44,281 bases of DNA from Methylophilus aquaticus (GTDB lineage Bacteria; Pseudomonadota; Gammaproteobacteria; Burkholderiales; Methylophilaceae). Every line of letters begins with the position of its first letter. Positions within the stretch are counted from its first letter, which is position 1. A model generated the notes under the pieces. The model made no database searches. It had not been told where the DNA came from and saw nothing but the letters and a program-made list of their open reading frames with translations. Positions 38,316 through 44,281 of this stretch are shown one piece after another. The stretch lies in contig NZ_JAVCAP010000006.1 of assembly GCF_030769565.1 (NCBI RefSeq), forward strand, positions 1-44,281, given 5' to 3'. A program made the translations under genes and the position numbers.

Positions 38316-38438
38316 AGGCCGATTGTTCCCGATGCAGGTGCCAGCGAACCAGGCAAAGGCTTTGCGGTGCTGGCAGCTGAGCTCCCTCCGCTGGCATAAT
38401 GTTCAGCCAGTGCTACCAATGACAGCAAAGCACCGATT
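38316..38438 (+). pseudogene. Chemoreceptor gene relic (hairpin-tip segment)
   Basis: In one frame the DNA reads RPIVPDAGASEPGKGFAVLA then AELPPLA-stop-CSASA. This lines up without gaps against [20 protein letters not shown] and [11 protein letters not shown] of the three intact receptors here. About half the residues are identical. It has an in-frame stop (38397-38399) and no start, so it is non-functional. Confidence 0.7.
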
Positions 38439-38479
38439 GCCTCATCATCATTCAGCGGAAGTCTGCACCATCAATATTG

Positions 38480-38503
38480 GCCGGTCTCTAGACCGGCTTT
38501 TTT
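38480..38503 (+). terminator. Intrinsic terminator of the mot-che operon
   Basis: GCCGGTC, loop TCTA, GACCGGC (38480-38497) with the flanking bases also pairing, followed by six T residues. It is a strong terminator between the first and second receptor genes. Confidence 0.92.
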
Positions 38504-38547
38504 CTGGGTATCCCAATTAAAGGGCATTTAGAGCGTTTATTCCAGCA

Positions 38548-38575
38548 TTGGGAATTTTTCCCGATGCCTTATATT
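38548..38575 (+). promoter_or_regulatory. Candidate sigma-70 promoter of the second receptor
   Basis: TTGGGA (38548-38553), 16-base spacer, TATATT (38570-38575). The -35 overlaps a small inverted repeat GGGAA/TTCCC. It lies just after the terminator and 45 bases before the start codon. Confidence 0.4.
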
Positions 38576-38619
38576 TTCATATGCAATCCACGATTGTTTA
38601 ATTGATAAGGCCGTGAGCG

Positions 38620-41409
38620 ATGAAAACAAATTTACCAGTGACACAACATGAGGTCGAACTTAAAGAAGGTGCCTCTATTGTGTCCAAAACCGATTTGAAA
38701 GGTGCGATTACTTATGTGAATCGTGAATTCCTGGAAGTCAGCGGATTTGCAGAATTTGAACTGCTTGGGAAAAACCATAATATTATTCGACACCCCGATA
38801 TGCCGCCAGCAGCTTTTGAGGATTTATGGCGCACGGTAAAGGCAGGGAATCCATGGAACGGCATGGTAAAAAATCGTTGCAAAAATGGTGATTACTATTG
38901 GGTAGAAGCGAATGTTGCACCTGTGCGTGAAGGCCATACACTGGTTGGCTACATGTCTGTGCGCACAAAACCGAGTCGCCAGCAAATTGCGCAAGCAGAA
39001 AAAAACTATCAACAGATGCGTGAAGGTAAAGCAACACAACCGGCGTGGCATGCTCGGCTGATCGCCCGGCTTGATGACTTATCCATCTCTTATAAATTAT
39101 CGCTGGCGATTTTGTTTCCTGTTGCCATGATGATCAGCTTCGGCTGGATGCAGCATGCGGAGCATCTTTTTGGCACAGCAATGATCGGAGTGATTGCTGC
39201 AGTCGTCGCGGGTGCGCTCGCTTCGGTAAAGCTGACCCGTTCGGTAAAGGTCATGAAAGAGGCCATTAATGGATTGGCTGGCGGCAATCTCGGCGTCAGC
39301 ATTGAGATGCTTGGCAATGATGAGTGCGGCACTGTGATGAAAGCACTGAAGGCCATGCAAATCAAAATTGGCTTCGATGTGAATGATGCGCGTAAGCTGG
39401 CAGAGCAGGCGGGGCGCCTGCAGGCCGCACTGGATCAAAGTGCAACAGCATTTACATACAGTGATCAGTACCATTATCTGCAATACATGAATGCCGCAGC
39501 TGAAAAGCTTTGGCATGAAATGGCTGATCAACTGGACAAAACCCATGGCGGTTTTGAGGTCTCGGCCATGCTTGGCAAGCAGATTGGCGAGTATATTCCC
39601 GAACCTTTCAGAAAAACATTTAATGAACAGTCTAACGCGACGCGCACCCTCGATCTCTCCATGTGTGGCAAACGTATTCAATTAACAATTGTTTCTGTGT
39701 TTACAGCAAAAGGCGAGTATCTGGGACGAATGACACAATGGAATGACCGCACAGCAGAGTTTTCCGGTCAGCAAGAAGTGTTTCGTCTCGTCAGTGAAGC
39801 TGCAGCGGGTAATTTATCACAGCGCGTTAACCTTGACGTGTTGCCTGCTGGCTTTGTGAATGAAATTGGAAAAGGCATTAACCAAATTCTCGATGCGTTG
39901 ATTACACCGTTAAACGTCGCTGCCAGTTATGTCGCCGATATCTCAAAAGGCCAGATTCCGGCCAAAATCACTGATCACTACAATGGTGATTTTAATACCA
40001 TCAAAGACAACCTCAACCAGTGTATTGACGCAGTCAACGCATTGATTGTGGATGCGAACCTGTTATCGAAAGCGGCAGTAGAAGGCCGTTTGTCCGTGCG
40101 TGCAGATGCGACCAAGCATAATGGCGACTTTAAAAAAATTGTAGAGGGCGTCAACGCAACACTGGATTCTGTGATTGGCCCATTAAGTGTTGCTGCAGCC
40201 TGTGTAAACCGTATTTCAAAGGGAGATATTCCTGAGCGTATTGAAACGCATTACAACGGCGACTTTAACGAAATCAAGAATAGCCTGAATACCTGTATTG
40301 AGGCGGTGAACATATTGGTGACCGATGCCGAATATCTGACCGAAGCAGCACGTGAAGGCCGCATCAGTGTACGCGCTGATGCCAGCCGCCATCAGGGAGA
40401 CTTTCGTAAAGTGGTGGAGGGTGTAAACAGCACGCTGGACCTCATTGTAGAGCCCATTGCAGCGGTGAGTGAGGCCGTGGAAACCATCACCACAGCCGCT
40501 AACGAGATCTCATCAGGCAACGCAGACTTGTCAGCCCGTACCGAGCAGCAAGCGTCCAGCCTGGAAGAAACCGCTGCCAGTATGGAAGAACTGGCTTCTA
40601 CAGTGAAAAAGAATGCCGATAATGCGAAACAGGCGAATCAACTGGCATTGGCGGCTTCTGGTGTCGCAACCAAGGGCGGTGAAGTTGTGAATGAGGTGGT
40701 CGAAACCATGGGCGCGATTAACGAGAGTGCCAAGAAGATTGAAGACATCATCTCGGTGATTGACGGCATTGCTTTCCAGACCAATATTCTGGCCTTGAAC
40801 GCGGCGGTAGAAGCGGCACGCGCTGGCGAGCAGGGCCGTGGGTTTGCAGTGGTGGCGGGTGAAGTGCGTAATCTGGCACAACGTTCCGCCAGTGCGGCCA
40901 AAGAGATTAAAGAACTGATCAGTGATTCTGTGAGCAAAACGACAGAAGGCACGCGTCTGGTTGAAAATGCAGGCACCACCATGGATGAAGTGGTTTCATC
41001 AGTACAGCGTGTTGCCGATATTATCAGCGAGATTTCGGCCGCTTCAGCCGAACAAACGACGGGTATTGATCAGGTGAACCAGGCAGTGACCAGCATGGAT
41101 GAAACCACCCAGCAAAACGCAGCCTTGGTAGAGGAAGCGGCGGCAGCGGCTGAATCGCTGGTGGATCAGGCGAACCAGCTGGCAGATGTGATCAGCCAGT
41201 TCAAGCTGGATGGACGCGTACAAAGCAGCGCGCCATCCGCTACGCAACATCGGGCGGTGCAGACAAGCAGTACTGCAAGCAAGTCTTTTACGGCCAAACC
41301 CACGCGTAGCGGTACAGGCGGCGGTGGAGGTGGCGCCAAACCGGCGGCAGTCAGTGCGCCTGCACCTGCGCGTACCTTTGCCAAAACAGGCACAGATGAT
41401 GAGTTTTAG
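38620..41409 (+). CDS. Aer-type PAS chemoreceptor with tandem HAMP-like repeats
   Basis: A 929-residue receptor. The N-terminal PAS domain (about 10-125) is of the Aer energy-sensing type ([21 protein letters not shown]), which often binds FAD. Two membrane helices follow (about 159-176 and 184-206) with almost no periplasmic loop, so sensing is internal. A second PAS-like region (about 265-385) and tandem repeats (about 385-620) come next. Their themes ISKG.IP, HYNGDFN and GDF.K.VEGVN recur and look like a poly-HAMP array. The signalling hairpin tip lies near residue 716. The C-terminus is Gly/Ala/Pro-rich and ends TDDEF, without the xWxxF tether of the first receptor. Stretches are identical in DNA to the third receptor. 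Confidence 0.95.
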   Translation: MKTNLPVTQHEVELKEGASIVSKTDLKGAITYVNREFLEVSGFAEFELLGKNHNIIRHPDMPPAAFEDLWRTVKAGNPWNGMVKNRCKNGDYYWVEANVAPVREGHTLVGYMSVRTKPSRQQIAQAEKNYQQMREGKATQPAWHARLIARLDDLSISYKLSLAILFPVAMMISFGWMQHAEHLFGTAMIGVIAAVVAGALASVKLTRSVKVMKEAINGLAGGNLGVSIEMLGNDECGTVMKALKAMQIKIGFDVNDARKLAEQAGRLQAALDQSATAFTYSDQYHYLQYMNAAAEKLWHEMADQLDKTHGGFEVSAMLGKQIGEYIPEPFRKTFNEQSNATRTLDLSMCGKRIQLTIVSVFTAKGEYLGRMTQWNDRTAEFSGQQEVFRLVSEAAAGNLSQRVNLDVLPAGFVNEIGKGINQILDALITPLNVAASYVADISKGQIPAKITDHYNGDFNTIKDNLNQCIDAVNALIVDANLLSKAAVEGRLSVRADATKHNGDFKKIVEGVNATLDSVIGPLSVAAACVNRISKGDIPERIETHYNGDFNEIKNSLNTCIEAVNILVTDAEYLTEAAREGRISVRADASRHQGDFRKVVEGVNSTLDLIVEPIAAVSEAVETITTAANEISSGNADLSARTEQQASSLEETAASMEELASTVKKNADNAKQANQLALAASGVATKGGEVVNEVVETMGAINESAKKIEDIISVIDGIAFQTNILALNAAVEAARAGEQGRGFAVVAGEVRNLAQRSASAAKEIKELISDSVSKTTEGTRLVENAGTTMDEVVSSVQRVADIISEISAASAEQTTGIDQVNQAVTSMDETTQQNAALVEEAAAAAESLVDQANQLADVISQFKLDGRVQSSAPSATQHRAVQTSSTASKSFTAKPTRSGTGGGGGGAKPAAVSAPAPARTFAKTGTDDEF

Positions 41410-41468
41410 GGCCTTTTTACTCTGTGAATAAAGCCACATTAATTAAATTGCATTGGCTTTGATAAAGC

Positions 41469-41645
41469 GAACCACCGGCATTAGTGGAGTCGCTGGTTGA
41501 GGTGATGAACCAGCAAGCCGTGGCCAGCCATTTAATACTTAAAAGTTACCGGCAATCAGGGAGCTTTAAGCCACCAGAAAAACCGGGATTTATGGTGAAC
41601 AAATATAATTGTAATTTTTGTGTAACAACGCTAAAGAAAAGGTAG
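41469..41645 (+). pseudogene. Chemoreceptor C-terminal relic
   Basis: An open frame with no start reads EPPALVESLVEVMNQQAVA... and ends at TAG 41643-41645. Its DNA at 41487-41530 aligns to the 3' end of the neighbouring receptor (the [17 protein letters not shown] codons) at roughly two thirds identity. It is probably the leftover end of a duplicated receptor. Confidence 0.5.
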
Positions 41646-41658
41646 CGTCTGTCGTTAT
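41632..41658 (+). promoter_or_regulatory. Weak sigma-28-like promoter
   Basis: TAAAGAAA (41632-41639), an exact 11-base spacer, then GTCGTTAT (41651-41658): ten of sixteen matches to the FliA consensus. It would start transcription about 55 bases before the small exported protein at 41719. Confidence 0.4.
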
Positions 41659-41718
41659 TAACAATAAGTGGTAGTGAAAAGCCACCTTAACTATGATTAA
41701 TCATTTAATGGAGACTTT

Positions 41719-41934
41719 ATGAAAAATTTTTCAATGGCAATTTACGCGGCATTAGTATTAGTATCACTTTCAAACCATACTCAAGCTGCGGATGATCAAA
41801 TCACTTGTAAAGCATCCATGATGGGTCGCATTTGTTTTGACTCTAGTGGTAGAGAACTCTCAATTGCAGAAATGCAAGCGGCAACATCGGATGCTCAGAA
41901 AAAAGACCCTTCCGAAAAGGTAGCCAAGAAGTAA
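41719..41934 (+). CDS. Small exported protein of unknown function
   Basis: A 71-residue protein with a clear signal peptide (residues 1-23, cleavage after QAA). The mature form is about 47 residues with two cysteines (C32 and C41 of the precursor, around KASMMGRI) that could form a disulfide, then a polar Lys/Glu-rich tail. GGAG precedes the ATG. It sits alone between two chemoreceptors with its own terminator and possibly its own sigma-28-like promoter. I do not recognise the family. A periplasmic accessory or ligand-handling role is only a guess. Confidence 0.75.
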   Translation: MKNFSMAIYAALVLVSLSNHTQAADDQITCKASMMGRICFDSSGRELSIAEMQAATSDAQKKDPSEKVAKK

Positions 41935-41952
41935 GTTTGTTAATATGCAATG

Positions 41953-41979
41953 AAAACCCCTCTCGTAGGGGTTTTTTTT
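41953..41979 (+). terminator. Intrinsic terminator after the small exported protein
   Basis: AACCCCT (41955-41961), loop CTCGT, AGGGGTT (41967-41973), continuing into eight T residues. Strong. Confidence 0.92.
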
Positions 41980-41996
41980 ATCCATGTCACTCCGGC

Positions 41997-42025
41997 TTGA
42001 CATTGAAAAACTTGAGCGCAATAAG
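41997..42025 (+). promoter_or_regulatory. Candidate sigma-70 promoter of the third receptor
   Basis: TTGACA (41997-42002, full consensus), 17-base spacer, AATAAG (42020-42025, four of six). It follows the terminator and precedes the receptor start by about 105 bases. Confidence 0.45.
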
Positions 42026-42131
42026 CGTAGTTAAATCCCCTTTTATTGGGCGATTAAAGCGGCTTTGTATAGCGCAAAATGTAGGCTAGTCAAAAAGCTG
42101 TTTTCCTAGTTTCATATGATGGAGATTTAAA

Positions 42132-44281
42132 ATGAGTGTTGCAAAAAGACTGTACCTATTAATCGCAACCGCTGCGCTCGGCTTGTTAGCACTGGCGGTG
42201 ATTGGATATTTTCAAACTGAACGGGTGTATGAAAAAACCAACTTTGCCAACGTTAATGCGGCGCCCAGCATTGATATATTAGATACAACGCTTGCTGATT
42301 TTGAAAAGTTAAATAGCTTGATTTGGTTGCATATGCTGAATACCGACAATGCAAAAATGCAAGTCATTGAAAAGCAAATCGCTGACACGCATAGCAAAAT
42401 GATGGCGGATTTGAAACAGTATGATCCCTATGTGTATAACGATGAAGACCGCCAGCTACTCAAAGCAGTGTATGACGCAATCAAAGTTTATGATGGTTTG
42501 GGCGGGAATACACTCACATTGTCACTTTCAAATAAAAAGAACGAAGCCAGAGATGGCTTGTTAGCCAATCAGGCAATTATCGCAGGCGTACAAAAGGCGA
42601 TTGCTCAACATAGGTTATTTAATAATACTCTCGCCAAAAGTAGCGCACAGGCTGCGCATGATATAAGAAATCAAGCCATACTGATGACGCTTTTCCTGGC
42701 CTCACTGGCCATTGCTACTGTGGTAGCAACCGGCTTGTTTATTCGTCGTAGCTTAATGAAAGAGCTAGGCGTTGAGCCGGCTGAGTTAGGAGTAATCGCG
42801 CGAAATTTTGTCGATGGTAATTTAAATCAGAAGATTGAATTGCCCGCAGATGACAAAACCAGCGTGGCCTATTCAATACGCGTTTTACAACGTACGTTGG
42901 ATGGCTTGGTACAGTCACTGCGCTACGTGAGTCAACAGCATGATGAAGGTGATATTGATTGTACTGTCGATGAAAACCGCTTTAAAGGTGGCTTCTCAGA
43001 AATGGCTGCAGGGATCAATAAAATGGTCGCAGGCCATATTGATATGAACCAGAAAGCCATTGAAGTCGTAAAAGCATTTGGCGAAGGTAATCTGGATGCA
43101 CAACTGGAACAGTTCCCCGGCAAGAAAGCGTTTGTCAACGAAGCGATTGAACAGGTCCGTAGCAATATCAAGCGTTTGGTTGATGATGCAGAAGAACTGG
43201 CGCATGCAGCGGTTGATGGACGTCTGTCAGTCCGTGCCGATGCCACCAAACACCAAGGTGACTTCCGCAAGATTGTGCAAGGTGTCAATGACACACTGGA
43301 TGCCGTGATTAACCCGTTGAATGTCGCTGCCAGCTATGTAGCCGACATTTCAAAAGGCCATATTCCTGCCAAAATCACGGATCACTACAATGGTGACTTC
43401 AATACGATCAAAGACAACCTCAATCAATGTATTGATGCTGTCAATGCACTGGTTGCTGATGCTAATTTGCTTTCTAAAGCAGCGGTAGATGGCCAGCTCT
43501 CTACCCGTGCGGATGCAGGCAAACATCAGGGTGACTTCCGCAAAGTAGTAGAAGGCGTGAACGCAACGCTTGATTCCGTCATTGGACCACTGAATGTGGC
43601 TGCCAATTATGTAGATCGCATCTCAAAAGGGGATATCCCAGAGCGCATCACTGATCACTACAACGGTGACTTTAATGAAATTAAAAACAATCTGAACACC
43701 TGTGTTGATGCTGTCAATCGGCTGGTCGCAGATTCTGATTTGCTGGCTGAAGCGGCGCGTGAAGGCCGTATCATGGTCCGTGCAGATGCTGGCAAACATA
43801 GTGGTGATTTCCGTAAAATTGTTGACGGCGTGAACAATACCCTCGACCTGATTGTAGAACCGATCAGGGCCGTCAGTGAGGCCGTCGAAACGATCACCAC
43901 GGCCGCTAACGAAATTTCGTCTGGTAACTCTGACCTGTCTTCCCGTACCGAGCAGCAAGCATCCAGCCTGGAAGAAACCGCTGCCAGCATGGAAGAACTG
44001 GCTTCTACAGTGAAACAGAATGCCGAAAACGCCAAACAGGCGAACCAGATGGCGCTTTCAGCCTCTGCGGTTGCAGTGAAAGGCGGCAATGTGGTCAGCG
44101 AAGTGGTCGCGACCATGAGTGCGATTAACGAGAGTGCCAAGAAGATTGAAGACATCATCTCGGTGATTGACGGCATTGCTTTCCAGACCAATATTCTGGC
44201 CTTGAACGCGGCGGTAGAAGCGGCACGCGCTGGCGAGCAGGGCCGTGGGTTTGCAGTGGTGGCGGGTGAAGTGCGTAATCT
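42132..44281 (+). CDS. Transmembrane chemoreceptor with tandem HAMP-like repeats (3' end outside the window)
   Basis: Starts at ATG 42132 behind GGAG and is still open at the window edge, with 716 codons seen. The N-terminus has a membrane helix (about 7-27), a periplasmic four-helix-bundle ligand domain (about 28-182), and a second helix (about 184-206). Next comes a long cytoplasmic run (about 215-600) of repeated HAMP-like units with the themes [29 protein letters not shown] and HYNGDFN.IK. The signalling hairpin follows and is cut inside the tip (GEVRN). From 44121 onward the DNA is identical to the second receptor. It would sense an external solute, unlike its two neighbours. Confidence 0.93.
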   Translation, partial: MSVAKRLYLLIATAALGLLALAVIGYFQTERVYEKTNFANVNAAPSIDILDTTLADFEKLNSLIWLHMLNTDNAKMQVIEKQIADTHSKMMADLKQYDPYVYNDEDRQLLKAVYDAIKVYDGLGGNTLTLSLSNKKNEARDGLLANQAIIAGVQKAIAQHRLFNNTLAKSSAQAAHDIRNQAILMTLFLASLAIATVVATGLFIRRSLMKELGVEPAELGVIARNFVDGNLNQKIELPADDKTSVAYSIRVLQRTLDGLVQSLRYVSQQHDEGDIDCTVDENRFKGGFSEMAAGINKMVAGHIDMNQKAIEVVKAFGEGNLDAQLEQFPGKKAFVNEAIEQVRSNIKRLVDDAEELAHAAVDGRLSVRADATKHQGDFRKIVQGVNDTLDAVINPLNVAASYVADISKGHIPAKITDHYNGDFNTIKDNLNQCIDAVNALVADANLLSKAAVDGQLSTRADAGKHQGDFRKVVEGVNATLDSVIGPLNVAANYVDRISKGDIPERITDHYNGDFNEIKNNLNTCVDAVNRLVADSDLLAEAAREGRIMVRADAGKHSGDFRKIVDGVNNTLDLIVEPIRAVSEAVETITTAANEISSGNSDLSSRTEQQASSLEETAASMEELASTVKQNAENAKQANQMALSASAVAVKGGNVVSEVVATMSAINESAKKIEDIISVIDGIAFQTNILALNAAVEAARAGEQGRGFAVVAGEVRN

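Noticed and set aside
38323-38520. 65-residue plus-strand open frame in the receptor spacer.
   Set aside because: It runs through the terminator, and the receptor similarity is in a different frame.
42032-42058. Sigma-28 promoter before the third receptor (TAAATCCC ... GGCGATTA).
   Set aside because: Spacing is two bases too short and the -35 matches only in TAAA.

Overview
The window looks like chromosome from a motile betaproteobacterium, most probably a methylotroph of the Methylophilaceae. That placement is inferred from protein character (short QueF, smc-zipA-ligA order, FlhDC together with FlhF/FlhG and MotCD, moderate GC) and not from a marker gene. It has four blocks.

Positions 1-2475 hold a small chromosomal integron. 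A full-length integron integrase (intI, 1236-2228) faces away from an attI core (1119-1125). Two gene cassettes read leftward from attI. The first encodes an EF-hand/glycine-zipper protein and is closed by a clear attC (618-675). The second encodes a membrane protein and ends in a degenerate attC.

Positions 2476-15365 carry mostly housekeeping genes. They include an orphan Ser/Thr-rich protein with a near-consensus flagellar sigma-28 promoter, a palindromic repeat element, two transglutaminase-like proteins, queF, the smc-zipA-ligA-TPR cluster, and the periplasmic methionine sulfoxide repair pair msrP-msrQ. A long PAS/GAF/GGDEF/EAL signalling protein follows (15846-19193), preceded by a leader with two overlapping mini-ORFs.

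Positions 19220-28559 carry flagellar export, assembly and regulatory genes. On the minus strand lies flhB-flhA-flhF-flhG-fliA-motC-motD, very tightly packed. Divergent from it, across a 617-base structured intergenic region, lies the master regulator pair flhD-flhC. A membrane-linked methyltransferase follows.

Positions 29668-44281 form the motility and chemotaxis block: motA-motB-cheZ-cheY-cheA-cheW-receptor, a strong terminator, then two more receptors with a small exported protein between the second and third. The last receptor runs off the window. The spacers on either side of the second receptor contain decayed pieces of chemoreceptor genes. Receptors two and three share at least 161 identical bases, so this is an actively recombining receptor locus. 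Together the genes would build and position a flagellum (FlhA/B/F/G, FliA), power it with two stators (MotAB, MotCD) and steer it (Che proteins). No cheR, cheB, flgM or flagellin gene is in the window.
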